From Pseudofrankia inefficax (GTDB taxonomy: Bacteria; Actinomycetota; Actinomycetes; Frankiales; Frankiaceae): a DNA stretch of 64,000 nt. Position 1 is the stretch's first letter; each line of letters starts with the position of its first letter. Of the stretch, positions 47,556 through 56,709 are shown one piece after another. The notes beneath the pieces are model-generated. The model had not been told where the DNA came from and did no database searches. It saw only the letters and a list, made by a program, of their open reading frames with translations. The position numbers and the translations under genes were made by a program. The DNA lies in the NCBI RefSeq assembly GCF_000166135.1, contig NC_014666.1, positions 620,001 through 684,000 of the forward strand. The letters are read 5' to 3'.

Positions 47556-48731
47556 TCAGGACTTGGGGAGCTGGCCGACGACGCCGTCGACGAAGTAGTC
47601 GATGGTGTCCAGCGTCGCGTAGTCCGGCACCGTTCCGGCGGGAATTCGGACTTTTCCGTCCTGGTCGGTGACCGGTCCGACGAACGGCGAGCCGTCCGCG
47701 GCCGAGATCTTCGTCTTGGCCGCCGCGATGGCGTCCTTGGTCTCCTGGGTGACCGACGGGCCGAACGGCGACTGGATGAACGGGTTCTCACCGTTCTTGT
47801 AGCCGACCCGGTAGTTGGCGTTGTACTTGCTGCCGGTGAACGTGCCGGCCTCCGCCGTCTTCACGATGTCGGTGTAGAGCGGGCCCCAGGCCCACTGCGA
47901 ACCGGTGAGCCAGCCCTTCGGCGCGAGCGACGAGGCGTCCGCGTGGTAGCCGACGGTGTAGGCGCCCGCGGCCTCGGTGGCCTTGATGACGGTCGCGGTG
48001 CAGTCCTGGTGCTGGGTGATGACGTCGACGCCCTGCGACAGCAGGCTCTGGGTGGCCTGCGCCTGCTTGGCCGGGTCACACCAGTTCGACGTGTTGACGG
48101 TGTAGGTCTTCGCGGCCGGGTTGACCGACTTCGCGCCGAGCTCGAAGGCGTCGATGTTCGCGATGGTCTGCGGGATCGGGAACGCGTAGACGTAGCCGAG
48201 CTTGTTCGTCTTGGTGGCCTTGCCGGCGGCGATACCGGCGAGGTAGACGGGCTCGTACACGGTGCCGAAGTAGGTGCCGACGTTCGCCGTGACCTTGCCG
48301 TTGGCGATCACGTTGCCCTGCTGGACGACCACGACGTCCGGGTGCTCGGCCGCGACCTTCAGGGCCGCGTCCAGGTGCCCGTAGCTGGTGGCGAAGATGA
48401 TTTTCGCGCCCTTCTGGATCATGGAGTCCATGACCCGGGCCGCGTTGTCGTCCTCGGGGACGTTCTCGGCGGTGATCACCTGGAGGTCCGGGAACGCCTT
48501 CTTGACCTCCTGGCTGCCCTCGTAGGCGGCCTGGTTGTAGCCGTAGTCGTCCTTCGGGCCGACGAAGATGAAGCCGACGGCCTTGCTGCCCTTGCCGGGC
48601 GCCGACGATCCGGACGCCCCGCTGGTGGTGGAGTCGTGCGACGCGGCGCTGCTGCAGCCGGCGGCCGCGAGGGTGAGCGCGGCAGCCAGCGCGGTGCACG
48701 CGACTGTCGCACGCCGGAAGCGGAATCTCAT
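47556..48731 (-). CDS. BMP-family (PnrA-like) ABC transporter substrate-binding lipoprotein
   Basis: A 391-residue lipoprotein. The signal peptide (MRFRFRRATVACTALAAALT) ends in a lipobox LAAAGC at about 21-26. The mature protein has the two-lobed BMP/PnrA fold (VGFIFVGPKDDYGYNQAAYE; FATSYGHLDAALKVAA). BMP proteins bind purine nucleosides in characterised cases, though relatives bind other ligands. It is encoded downstream of its two permeases and ATPase (193 bp from the second permease) with its own SD (GGAAAGGA), so it may have its own promoter for higher expression. Confidence 0.93.
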   Translation of the reverse strand: MRFRFRRATVACTALAAALTLAAAGCSSAASHDSTTSGASGSSAPGKGSKAVGFIFVGPKDDYGYNQAAYEGSQEVKKAFPDLQVITAENVPEDDNAARVMDSMIQKGAKIIFATSYGHLDAALKVAAEHPDVVVVQQGNVIANGKVTANVGTYFGTVYEPVYLAGIAAGKATKTNKLGYVYAFPIPQTIANIDAFELGAKSVNPAAKTYTVNTSNWCDPAKQAQATQSLLSQGVDVITQHQDCTATVIKATEAAGAYTVGYHADASSLAPKGWLTGSQWAWGPLYTDIVKTAEAGTFTGSKYNANYRVGYKNGENPFIQSPFGPSVTQETKDAIAAAKTKISAADGSPFVGPVTDQDGKVRIPAGTVPDYATLDTIDYFVDGVVGQLPKS

Positions 48732-48924
48732 GCGAGTGGGTCCTTTCCCATGGCAGGCAGGGAAGTGGGGAGCCGAGAAGCCTCGGCTGTTTGCTGGAAA
48801 GCAAAGGCGGGTGCCGGGGACAGGCAGGCACGGACGGGCGGTGGAGGTGCCTGCCCCGGGCGGCTCCGGGGCAGGCGGCGAGAACCGGTTCAGCTCGCGG
48901 CTGATCGGTGGGGGAGAGCGGGGT

Positions 48925-49842
48925 CTAGGTCGTTCTGGTCTCGAAGACGCGGCGCAGCTCGTCCGGAGCGGCCAGCAGCGTGCGTTTCCCGAGGATGGCC
49001 AGGACGAGGATCGTGACGACGAACGGGATCGCGTCCAGCGCGAACTGGTTGATCCCGTAGCCGCGGGCCTGGAGCGCTGGGGAGAGCGCCAGCGCGGCGC
49101 CGAACAGGTACGAGCCGGCCATCACCCGCAGCGGGTTCCAGGTGGCGAAGATGACCAGCGCCACCGCGATGAAGCCCCGGCCGACGGTCATGTTCTCGAA
49201 CCAGGCGTTCGAGTAGGCGATCGACAGCTGGGCCCCGCCGAGCCCGCACAGGCCGCCGCCGACGATCACCGAGACGTACCGGACCGCGCTGGTCGAGTAG
49301 CCGTGCACCAGCAGCACCTCGGAATGCTCGCCCGCCGTGCGGACCAGCAGGCCGACCCGGCTGCGGTAGAGCACCCACCACACGGCCGGCGCCACGAAGT
49401 ACGACAGGTACGTCAGTGGGTCATGGTCGAACAGGATCGGCCCCAGCCACGGGATGGACGCCAGGCCCGGCACCTTCCACGGGTTGAGCGCGTGGATCTG
49501 CCGGCCCACGTAGGCGGCGCCGAACAGGGAGGTCAGGCCGAGCGCGAAGAACATCACCGTCAGGCCCGACGCGAACTGGTTGGCCTTGCGCGCGATGACC
49601 AGGATCGCGTGCACGGCCGACAGCGCCGCCCCGGCGCCGATCCCGGCTAGGACGCCGACCCACGCGCTGCCCGAGGTCGCCGTCGCCGCGTACGCGGCCA
49701 GGGCGCCGCCGAGCATGCTGCCCTCGGTGCCGAGGTTGATGACGCCGGCCCGCTCCGAGATGGTCTCGCCGAGCCCGGCGTACATGATCGCCGTCCCACC
49801 GCCGACCGCGCCGGACAGCACGTCCACCGCCAGGTTGCTCAT
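48925..49842 (-). CDS. ABC transporter permease (BMP-type, second subunit)
   Basis: A 305-residue membrane permease of the BPD_transp_2 family with eight to ten helices. It starts at ATG 49842, overlapping the stop of the preceding permease gene by ATGA, so translation is coupled. The motif ERAGVINLGTEGSMLGGALA near residue 30 is the family hallmark. It pairs with the longer permease to form the channel of the nucleoside-like importer. Confidence 0.93.
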   Translation of the reverse strand: MSNLAVDVLSGAVGGGTAIMYAGLGETISERAGVINLGTEGSMLGGALAAYAATATSGSAWVGVLAGIGAGAALSAVHAILVIARKANQFASGLTVMFFALGLTSLFGAAYVGRQIHALNPWKVPGLASIPWLGPILFDHDPLTYLSYFVAPAVWWVLYRSRVGLLVRTAGEHSEVLLVHGYSTSAVRYVSVIVGGGLCGLGGAQLSIAYSNAWFENMTVGRGFIAVALVIFATWNPLRVMAGSYLFGAALALSPALQARGYGINQFALDAIPFVVTILVLAILGKRTLLAAPDELRRVFETRTT

Positions 49843-50975
49843 CGCGCCGTCCCGTTCTTGCGCCGGGCCGTCCAACCGAGAACGGCGATGAGCACGAGGC
49901 CCATGAGGATGTTGACCGTCGCGGCCGGCAGCCCCGAGTCGAGCTGGAGGCTGTCGCCGGCGACCGTGATCGCCGCGAGCGCCACGGCGGCCACGACGAC
50001 GCTCACCGGGTTGTGGCGGGCGAGCCAGCTCGCGAGGAACGCGATGTAGCCGAAGTTGGTGGTGATGCCGGTGCGCAGCTTGTACTCGACGCCGGCGTAG
50101 TGGACCATCCCGCCGAGGCCGGCCAGCGCCCCGCCGACGAGCATCGCCGAGAGCAGCAGCATCGCGACCGGGAGCCCGGCCCGCCGGGCGGCCTCCGGGT
50201 TGCCGCCGATCACCCGGAGCCGGAAGCCCCAGGTGGTGTAGCGCAGCAGCGCCCAGACGACGGCCGTCGCGATCAGCGCGAAGACGATCCCGATGTGCAC
50301 CGACGTGGTGCCGAGGTAGGGCAGTTTCGCGGTGTCGGCCAGCTCCGCCGTGGTCGGCTGCCCGGTGCCGTGCGGGTCCTTCCACGGCGAGTAGATCAGG
50401 TAGAGCAGCACGTCGAGCGCGATGTAGTTCAGCAGCAGCGTGCTGACGGCCTCGTTGATCCCCACCGTGAGGCGGAGCACGGCCGCGAGGCCGGCCCAGG
50501 CGGCGCCTGCCAGCATGGCCGCGACGGCCATCAGGAGCATGGCGAGGCCGCCGCTGAGCTTGTCCCCGAGGGAGATGCCGATTCCGCCGGCGGCGACCGC
50601 GCCGATCACGATCTGGCCCTCGCCGCCGACGTTGACCAGCCCGGCCCGCGCCGGCACGACGACGGCCAGCGCCCCGAGCAGCAGCGGCGCCGCCTTGATG
50701 AAGATCTGCTCGATCGACTGCGAGTTGGTGAAGGTCGACGTCCAGACGTTCGCGTAGACGCTGGCCGGGTTCGCGCCCTTGGCCAGCAGGAGCACGGTGA
50801 AGATGGCGATCGCGCCGGCGAGCGCGAGCGCCCAGCGGGCCGTCGCGCGCCCGGCGCCCGCGAGTCGGCTCTCAGCCGGCGCGGCCACCACGGGCCCAAC
50901 CGGGGTGGTCGCCTTCGTGAGGACCGTGCCGCCCTCGTCCGGGCTGAACTGCGCCGGAATCGTGGTGTCGGTCAT
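49839..50975 (-). CDS. ABC transporter permease (BMP-type, first subunit)
   Basis: A 378-residue permease (ATG 50975). A 50-residue soluble N-terminus is followed by about nine membrane helices. The motif PARAGLVNVGGEGQIVIGAVA near residues 105-130 is the equivalent of the second permease's loop. The start overlaps the ATPase stop by 4 bp (ATGA) and its own stop overlaps the next permease, so three genes are translationally coupled. Confidence 0.93.
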   Translation of the reverse strand: MTDTTIPAQFSPDEGGTVLTKATTPVGPVVAAPAESRLAGAGRATARWALALAGAIAIFTVLLLAKGANPASVYANVWTSTFTNSQSIEQIFIKAAPLLLGALAVVVPARAGLVNVGGEGQIVIGAVAAGGIGISLGDKLSGGLAMLLMAVAAMLAGAAWAGLAAVLRLTVGINEAVSTLLLNYIALDVLLYLIYSPWKDPHGTGQPTTAELADTAKLPYLGTTSVHIGIVFALIATAVVWALLRYTTWGFRLRVIGGNPEAARRAGLPVAMLLLSAMLVGGALAGLGGMVHYAGVEYKLRTGITTNFGYIAFLASWLARHNPVSVVVAAVALAAITVAGDSLQLDSGLPAATVNILMGLVLIAVLGWTARRKNGTAR

Positions 50976-52612
50976 GACTGCTCGCCCCCCGTCTGAGCGT
51001 CCGTCTGGGTGCCGCTCGCGGCCGCGGCGGCGGGTGTGGTGTCGGCTGGCTGGTCGGTCGCCGGCCCGGTCGCGGTCATCAGCGCGCCGAGCTCCTGGCG
51101 GTTGGTGGTCGCGGCCGCCACGACGCCGGTCAGCCGGCCGGCGCAGAACACCGCGATCCGGTCGGCGACCGCCATCAGCTCGTCGAGGTCCTCGGAGACC
51201 ACCAGCAGGCCGGCCCCCTCCGCGCGCCTGGCCAGCAACAGCTCCTGGGTGCGCCGGGTGGTGGCGATGTCCAGGCCCCGGCTCGGGTACGCGGCGACGA
51301 CCAGCGGCGCCTCGCGGCCCAGCGCCCGGGAGAGCATGACCCGCTGGATGTTGCCGCCGGACAGGTCGGCGACCCGGCGGTGCGCCGGGGCCATCCGCAG
51401 CTGGACCTTCTCGTTGATGTCGGTCGTGTGCTTGCCGGCCCGCCGCCAGTCCACGCCGATCCGGCGCAGGAACGCCTTCAGGTGAGACAGGGCCATGTGT
51501 TCGAGCACTGTCAGCGTCGGGACCACCGCGTCGTTGACCGGGTCCTCCGGCACGTCAACGGCTCCGGCCGCGATCCCCGCGGTCGGGCCGCCGCGGCCGA
51601 GCTCGCGGCCGTTCACCCGGACGGTTCCGGCCGAGACGGACCGGGCGCCCACGGCGACCTCGCACAGCTCGCGCTGGCCGCTGCCGGCCACCCCGGCCAC
51701 CCCGACGATCTCGCCCGGGTTGACGGTGAGGGTGACGTCCCGCAGCGCGGTGACGCCCCGGTCGCCGAGCGCGCTGACGTCGGTCAGCTCCAGGGCCGGC
51801 GGGGCGTCGGAGGTGACGGTCGGCCGCTCGGCCGGGAGCGCGGCGACCGTCTGCCCGACCATCGCCTCGATCAGCTCGGCGTCCGTCATCGGCTTCGGGT
51901 CGACCCCGGAGAGCACGACGCGTCCGCCGCGCAGCACGGTCACCCGGTCGGCGATCGCCCGGACCTCGGCGAGCTTGTGGGTGACGATCACGATGCCCAG
52001 GCCCTGCGCGCGCAGCCCGTTCACCATCGCGAACAGCGCCTCGACCTCGGTCGGAGCCAGCACGCTCGTCGGCTCGTCGAGGATGACGATCCGGGCCCCC
52101 GACATCAGCACCTTGAGGATCTCGGTGCGCTGCCGCTCGCCGATGGACAGGTGCCGCACGAGGGCGGTCGGGTCGACGGCCAGACCGTAGGTCTCGCTCG
52201 CCTCGGTGATGCGCCTGCGCAGCTCGGCCTGGCGGATCGTGATCCCGGACGTGGCCAGCGCCAGCGCGTAGTTCTCCGTGACGGTGAACGCGGGCACCAG
52301 CCGCAGGTCCTGGAAGACCATGCCGATGCCGAGCGCGCGTGCCTGCGTCGGCGAGCCGACGGCGACCTGCTCGCCGGCGACCCGCAGCTCCCCGGAGTCC
52401 GGCTTGTACATGCCGTAGATGAGCTTGAGCAGCGTCGACTTGCCGGCGCCGTTCTCGCCGATGAGGGCGTGCACCTCGCCGGGCCGGACGTCGAAGCTCA
52501 CGTCGGAGTTGGCGAGCACCTCGCCGAACCGCTTGGTGAAATCGGTGACGCGCAGGAGCGGCTCGGCCGTGGCCGTCTGGCCGTCGGGCGCCGTCGCGGT
52601 TACCGCTGACAC
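50972..52612 (-). CDS. ABC transporter ATP-binding protein (two ABC domains, BMP-type)
   Basis: A 546-residue fused double ABC protein. GTG 52612 is chosen for its GGGAG SD; the longer frame upstream lacks one. The first domain has Walker A GENGAGKST, signature LSIGERQR and Walker B IVILDEPTS. The second has a degenerate Walker A (GVAGSGQRE), LSGGNIQR and VVAAYPSRGLD, the asymmetric pattern usual in RbsA-like proteins of this family. It is first in the importer operon, 304 bp from the GntR gene. Confidence 0.94.
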   Translation of the reverse strand: MSAVTATAPDGQTATAEPLLRVTDFTKRFGEVLANSDVSFDVRPGEVHALIGENGAGKSTLLKLIYGMYKPDSGELRVAGEQVAVGSPTQARALGIGMVFQDLRLVPAFTVTENYALALATSGITIRQAELRRRITEASETYGLAVDPTALVRHLSIGERQRTEILKVLMSGARIVILDEPTSVLAPTEVEALFAMVNGLRAQGLGIVIVTHKLAEVRAIADRVTVLRGGRVVLSGVDPKPMTDAELIEAMVGQTVAALPAERPTVTSDAPPALELTDVSALGDRGVTALRDVTLTVNPGEIVGVAGVAGSGQRELCEVAVGARSVSAGTVRVNGRELGRGGPTAGIAAGAVDVPEDPVNDAVVPTLTVLEHMALSHLKAFLRRIGVDWRRAGKHTTDINEKVQLRMAPAHRRVADLSGGNIQRVMLSRALGREAPLVVAAYPSRGLDIATTRRTQELLLARRAEGAGLLVVSEDLDELMAVADRIAVFCAGRLTGVVAAATTNRQELGALMTATGPATDQPADTTPAAAAASGTQTDAQTGGEQS

Positions 52613-52916
52613 GGCCGGCTCCCGGTGACGGCGTCGATCCGGCCGCGGCCGCCGGCCCGGCTGTGCGGCCGGTCGGCTGGCGGTCGGGACGGGTTTCCGG
52701 CGGCGGGCGGTCGAGGGATTGTTTCGGGCCAACGCCCGAACGTGGCTGACATCGCGACCCTTCTTCTGGCGCCTGTACGTGGCCCAGGAGCGCGTCGGGC
52801 GAGGCCAGACCGGATTGCCGGGCAGCCGCCGAGCGCGCGACCGATCAGCCGGCTACCGGGATTTCTGCGTCCGGGCAGCCGACAACGGCGACGAGCAGGG
52901 TGGCGATGTCACGGCT
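52613..52916. promoter_or_regulatory. importer operon upstream region
   Basis: This 304-bp spacer between the GntR stop and the ATPase start should hold the importer promoter. I find no palindrome here comparable to the one at 53926. Confidence 0.35.
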
Positions 52917-53726
52917 TCAGCGCGGCGAGCGGCCTCGGCGGAGCGCCATCTGGGTGATTGCGCTAGCGGCCCGCTTCTCCACGACCTCCATCGACTCGCC
53001 GACGTGGTTGCGCAGCTTGCGCACCGCCTCGGGCAGGTCGCCGCCGAGCACCGTCTCGACGATGTCGAGATGCTGCTCAATGGTCATGTGGATGCGGTCT
53101 TCGGTGAGGAAGTCGTGCATCCGAACGGGCCGGATCCTGGCGTTGATGGCGTCGAGCATGTTGGCCAGCTCGACGTTGCCAGACGCACGGCAGAGTGTGA
53201 GATGGAATCCTTCGTCAAGCGCGACAAAGGAGGGGTCAGGGTCGGGCGGCGCCTGACGCAGCGCCTCCCAGTTCTCGCGCAGCGGTTCCAGCAGCGCGGG
53301 GTCGTGCGGGACGCCGGATTCCAGCGCGCGTTCCAGGCTGTGTAGCTCGAGGACGACCCGAATCTCGTAGAGGTCGCGCAGGCCGTCGAGATCCGGCTCG
53401 GCCGGGTAGTAGCCCCCGTCCAGCCGCTTCTCGACCAGCCCGTCCCCGGCCAGCCGGGTGAGCGCCTCGCGCACCGGCGTCCGGGAGACCCCGAGCAGGG
53501 CCGCGAGCCGCTCCTCGGTCAGCCGGTCGCGGAAGGAGAACTCGCCCGCCATCAGCCGCTGTCGCAGCCCGACGTAGGCGTGTTCCCGCAGGTTGCCGGT
53601 CGTGGCGTTGCGGGCCGATGGCGGTCGCGGGGTGAATCGCTCGGTGGGCGCCTGCGCAGTCGACGGCCGCCCCGCGGTCGGTTGCGCACTCGACGGTCGG
53701 GCCGTCGGCGGCTGCGTCGGTGTCAT
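52917..53726 (-). CDS. GntR/FadR-family regulator with FCD domain
   Basis: About 269 residues (ATG 53726; ATG 53738 is also in frame). The N-terminal 45 residues are Pro/Thr-rich and disordered. The winged helix (about 50-110: LRQRLMAGEFSFRDRLTEER, LLGVSRTPVREALTRLAGDG) is typical GntR. The FCD ligand domain (about 120-255) has the acidic/His set for a metal (DEGFHLTL, IEQHLDIV, LRNHVG). FadR-subfamily regulators usually sense carboxylates or related metabolites. It lies between the importer operon and a divergent hydrolase, and a strong palindrome is about 200 bp upstream, so it probably controls itself and one or both neighbours. Confidence 0.92.
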   Translation of the reverse strand: MTPTQPPTARPSSAQPTAGRPSTAQAPTERFTPRPPSARNATTGNLREHAYVGLRQRLMAGEFSFRDRLTEERLAALLGVSRTPVREALTRLAGDGLVEKRLDGGYYPAEPDLDGLRDLYEIRVVLELHSLERALESGVPHDPALLEPLRENWEALRQAPPDPDPSFVALDEGFHLTLCRASGNVELANMLDAINARIRPVRMHDFLTEDRIHMTIEQHLDIVETVLGGDLPEAVRKLRNHVGESMEVVEKRAASAITQMALRRGRSPR

Positions 53727-53925
53727 GACGCCGAGCATCCGCCATCGAAGACCGACCTGTCGCCGCCGCGTGCCTGATCGAGGCCCGCGCCGGACCGGTC
53801 CGGCCGAGCAGCGGCCCCCGAGCGAAGTCGGCCCGACGAGGGCCCACCGCTCGACGACCGCCGGCCCGCCGCCGCGGCGGCGGACGGGAAACTTCGGACA
53901 CTGCGCAACACCCGTCCCCCCGAAT

Positions 53926-53947
53926 ACGAGCCTGTATACAGGCTCGT
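53926..53947. promoter_or_regulatory. 22-bp perfect palindrome, likely FCD-regulator operator
   Basis: The core CGAGCCTGTATACAGGCTCG (53927-53946) plus one matching base on each side forms a perfect 22-bp dyad centred on GTATAC, typical of FadR/GntR operators (TGT-N-ACA core). It lies between the GntR gene and the divergent hydrolase gene. Confidence 0.65.
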
Positions 53948-54174
53948 GTACATGCAGGTGACGGTAAAGATTCCCGTGTTTCCGATCAACCAGCCGATTG
54001 TTACGTTCCTGGGTCGGCCCCGCCGGCCCGGGAAGCCGCCCGGACCGGCGGCCCGATGATGTCGAGGGCCCGGCGCGTGGCCACACCGCGCCCGCGGGAC
54101 GCCCGACGCCGACGGGCTCCCGGTGGGCGACCGGACGGCCCGCATGACGGATGGTCAGGACGAGAGGTGTGACT

Positions 54175-54939
54175 GTGGGGACGATCACGGCCAGAACGAC
54201 GCCCGCTCCGTCGTTCCTGCTGCTCCACGGGGCGGCGACCACGGGCGCGATCTGGGCCGGCGTGCGCCGCGCGCTGGGGGACCGACCGGCGTTCGCGCCC
54301 GACCGGCCGTCCAGCGGCGATCTCGACAGCGAGCTGGCCGCGGTCCGCGAGGCCGTCGCCCTGGCCGCCGCCGCGACGCCGGCCGCCGCCCGCTCCGTCG
54401 ACGCCCCCGCGCCGCCCCGGCTGGCCGCGGGCGCGGCCGTCACCACGACCAGGGAGGGGCCGCGGGCAGTCGTGTTCGGCGGGGTGAGCGGTGGCGCGAC
54501 GCTGGGCCTGGCCGCGCTCGCGACCGGCGTGCCGCTGGCCGCCGCGGTCCTGCACGAGCCGGCCGTCGGCTCGCTGCTGCCGGGGCTGCTCGCGCCGATG
54601 GCCGCGGCCTACGCGAGCGGCGGCGTCGCCGCCTTCGCGAGCGCGCTCTACGGTCCCAGCTGGCGGCCGACCGACGGGCCGGCCGATCCCGACGCCGTGG
54701 CGCGCGATCTGTCGATGTTCCTGCGCTTCGAACCGGCCGCCCCCGGGCCCACCCCGGGCCCGGTCGTCGTCACGGTCGGCGAGCGCTCACCGGAGATCCG
54801 GCACCGCGCGGCGGCGGCGCTGCACCGCGAGCTCGGGCTGGAGGTCCGGGTGCTGGCGGGCTGTGGGCACGCGGCTCACCTTGAGGCCCCGGCTCAGTTC
54901 GCCGACCTGCTCGCCGAGATCGCCGCCACGCTGGGCTGA
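54175..54939 (+). CDS. alpha/beta-hydrolase
   Basis: About 254 residues. GTG 54175 is preferred (SD GAGAGG, 7 nt); ATG 54151 and GTG 54169 are in frame. The oxyanion motif LLLHGAATTG, nucleophile elbow GVSGG (around residue 105) and the C-terminal His in GCGHAAHLE are visible. The acid residue is not certain, possibly the Asp in the PADPDAV segment. The cap region is Ala-rich. It is divergent from the GntR regulator across the 22-bp palindrome and so may belong to that regulon. Substrate unknown. Confidence 0.8.
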   Translation: MGTITARTTPAPSFLLLHGAATTGAIWAGVRRALGDRPAFAPDRPSSGDLDSELAAVREAVALAAAATPAAARSVDAPAPPRLAAGAAVTTTREGPRAVVFGGVSGGATLGLAALATGVPLAAAVLHEPAVGSLLPGLLAPMAAAYASGGVAAFASALYGPSWRPTDGPADPDAVARDLSMFLRFEPAAPGPTPGPVVVTVGERSPEIRHRAAAALHRELGLEVRVLAGCGHAAHLEAPAQFADLLAEIAATLG

Positions 54940-55006
54940 CCGCGCCGGCTGGCCGCAGCCGTTGCCCGCGTGACCCGTGCCGCCTGCGCCGGTCCGCCGG
55001 GCCGGG

Positions 55007-55294
55007 TCAGTGGTCGACGTGATGCGGGGGGACGTCGTCGAGCAGCCGGGCGAGGTTGTCGGCCCGCCCGGCGCGCGAGTCCTCGGGGTCGAGCCCGTGC
55101 ACTGGCTCGTTGTCCCAGTCGAGGTCGCTCGGCCGGAGCCGTGGCCGGGCACCGGCAGCCGCCGACCGAGTGGTGGCCGACGGGCCCGCGGCTTCGCCGG
55201 ATCCGGGCCCGGGCCCGGGCCCGGATCCGCCGGCGGGGCGGGCGGCGGCATCAACGACAGGGGAGTCGTTACGGGCCTCGTTCTCGCTCGTCAT
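55007..55294 (-). CDS. small hypothetical protein, disordered with conserved-looking tail
   Basis: A 95-residue protein from ATG 55294. The first 55 residues are Gly/Pro/Ala-rich. The tail has a distinct segment, LRPSDLDWDNEPVHGLDPED, then a short helix (NLARLLDDVPPHH). This pattern of a disordered start and an acidic/aromatic end suggests a real protein rather than a chance frame. I recognise no family. It is convergent with the hydrolase gene and divergent from the small helix-turn-helix gene. Confidence 0.5.
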   Translation of the reverse strand: MTSENEARNDSPVVDAAARPAGGSGPGPGPGSGEAAGPSATTRSAAAGARPRLRPSDLDWDNEPVHGLDPEDSRAGRADNLARLLDDVPPHHVDH

Positions 55295-55420
55295 AGTCCG
55301 ATCCTGCTCATCGCCCGGACGATCCGTCGCGGCGGTTGGCACGGGGATTCCGTCCGGTTGAATTGCTATACCGCAAAACAGTACCTAGCGCCTATCTGGC
55401 GTCAGAGCAAAGTGGCTACG

Positions 55421-55651
55421 ATGTCCGCCGTGGACGACGGTGAGCAGTTGGTCGGCATCGGGGACATCGCGTTCCAACTGAAGATCACGCGGCAGGCGGT
55501 TGACTACTGGACCCGTAAGGATCCGCGGTTTCCGGATCCGGTGCAGGTCATCAACGCCCCTGCGGGCAGCGGTGCCAAGGGAACGCGGGTCTGGCGCAAG
55601 CGCGAGGTCGACGCCTGGATCGTCGAGCACTACCGGCGTCGAAAGCCCTAG
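55421..55651 (+). CDS. small AlpA/MerR-like helix-turn-helix protein
   Basis: A 76-residue DNA-binding protein. LVGIGDIAFQLKITRQAVDY gives the helix-turn-helix, followed by a wing (FPDPVQVINAPAGSG...TRVWRKREVDAWI) as in AlpA/excisionase-type regulators. No integrase or phage gene lies nearby, so a stand-alone regulator is more likely than an excisionase. The SD is weak, and the region upstream (55320-55420) is AT-richer than average and may contain its promoter. Confidence 0.75.
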   Translation: MSAVDDGEQLVGIGDIAFQLKITRQAVDYWTRKDPRFPDPVQVINAPAGSGAKGTRVWRKREVDAWIVEHYRRRKP

Positions 55652-56054
55652 CGCGCACTTCCCGCACTCGGCCGCCCTCTTCCGAGAGCCTCGGTGGCTT
55701 CGCGTCGTGGCGGCCACAAAGCCGCCCCGCGCGCTCTAAGCGACCGCCGAGACGTCTCCGGGAAGCCGTGCCATCGGCCTTCCCGCTGGCCGTCCGAGGC
55801 CTTCTTTGCTTGGCGTCTGACGTCTTTGGTCGACCTGTTAACGGAAGCCCGGCTACCGGTTTAGCTGCTCCGTGGCGGAACGCTGCCTCGAAAGAGGCGC
55901 AAAATGTCCCGACTGCGGCATCTGGCTGGATTAGTCTGCCGGCGGCCCACCACGGTCGACCAGGACCGGGTCCCGTGGCGGCGCGGTCGCGAACAGCGGT
56001 GCCGAGGCGGTGAGGCCTCGGCCCGTGGCGAGCGGCGGCTGGCGCGGCGGTGGG
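55652..56054. other. intergenic, nothing recognised
   Basis: About 400 bp without a supported gene. It includes a locally AT-richer patch (about 55800-55850). No hairpin or repeat stands out. Confidence 0.4.
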
Positions 56055-56405
56055 TCAGGCCGCGCTGGCGGAGGACGTGGCGCTGGTCGAGCCGCTGGTG
56101 GCAGGCGCCGCGGCCGGGGCCGGGCTCGTGGTCGACGGCGAGCTGGCGGCGTCGGTCTTCGGCGCCTCCTTGCTCCCGGTGTCGGCCGTGCCGTCCTTCC
56201 GCTGCGCGGGCGCGGTCGCCGACGAGCCGGACCGGCTGTCGGTCTTGTAGAACCCGCTGCCCTTGAACACGAGGCCGACCGAGCTGAACACCTTGCGCAA
56301 CTGGCCCCCGCAGACCGGGCACTCGGTCAGTGCGGCATCGCTGAAGCTCTGCACGGCCTCGAGGTCGTTGCCACAGGCGGTGCAGCGGTACTGGTAAGTG
56401 GGCAC
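56055..56405 (-). CDS. FmdB-family zinc-ribbon protein
   Basis: A 116-residue protein (GTG 56405, SD GAGGGAG). The N-terminal 45 residues form a zinc ribbon: MPTYQYRCTACG and ECPVCGGQ give two CxxC pairs, followed by VFKGSGFYKTD. The C-terminal 60 residues are Ser/Thr/Ala/Pro-rich and low-complexity. The family was named for a formamidase-operon regulator, but its biochemical role is unclear. It lies near 5-formyl-THF cyclo-ligase and galU, as in many actinobacteria. Confidence 0.9.
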   Translation of the reverse strand: MPTYQYRCTACGNDLEAVQSFSDAALTECPVCGGQLRKVFSSVGLVFKGSGFYKTDSRSGSSATAPAQRKDGTADTGSKEAPKTDAASSPSTTSPAPAAAPATSGSTSATSSASAA

Positions 56406-56709
56406 GGTCTCCCTCGCTGTGTCTATCCGGCCAGGTGCCGGCCTTGTAGATCTGGCCAGTGTCGGACCCGGTCGATCCGGCCGTTTGGCACTCGTAGCTA
56501 GCGACTGCCAACTCTAACCGCTCGACCCCCGCTCGCGTTCCGGCTCGGGCCGACGAACCTGTATCCGAACCGTCACACCGAGCCCTGACCAGGCCGGTCT
56601 CGGGCCGCAGGCCTGCCGGCCGCGGCTCACTGACCGACCCTCGTACTCATCCCAGGATGCACCGCCACGGCCGCGAGCACTCCGGCGCCCGCGCGGGTGG
56701 GCTGTCGTC
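56406..56709. other. intergenic between cyclo-ligase and FmdB genes
   Basis: About 300 bp without a gene. GC-rich complementary blocks (GGCCGGTC, GGCCTGCCGGCC) near 56590-56625 could fold as a terminator for the cyclo-ligase gene, but the structure is ambiguous. Confidence 0.35.

Noticed and set aside
55421-55651. Excisionase of an integrated element
   Set aside because: The fold fits AlpA/excisionase proteins, but there is no integrase, attachment-site repeat or tRNA gene nearby.
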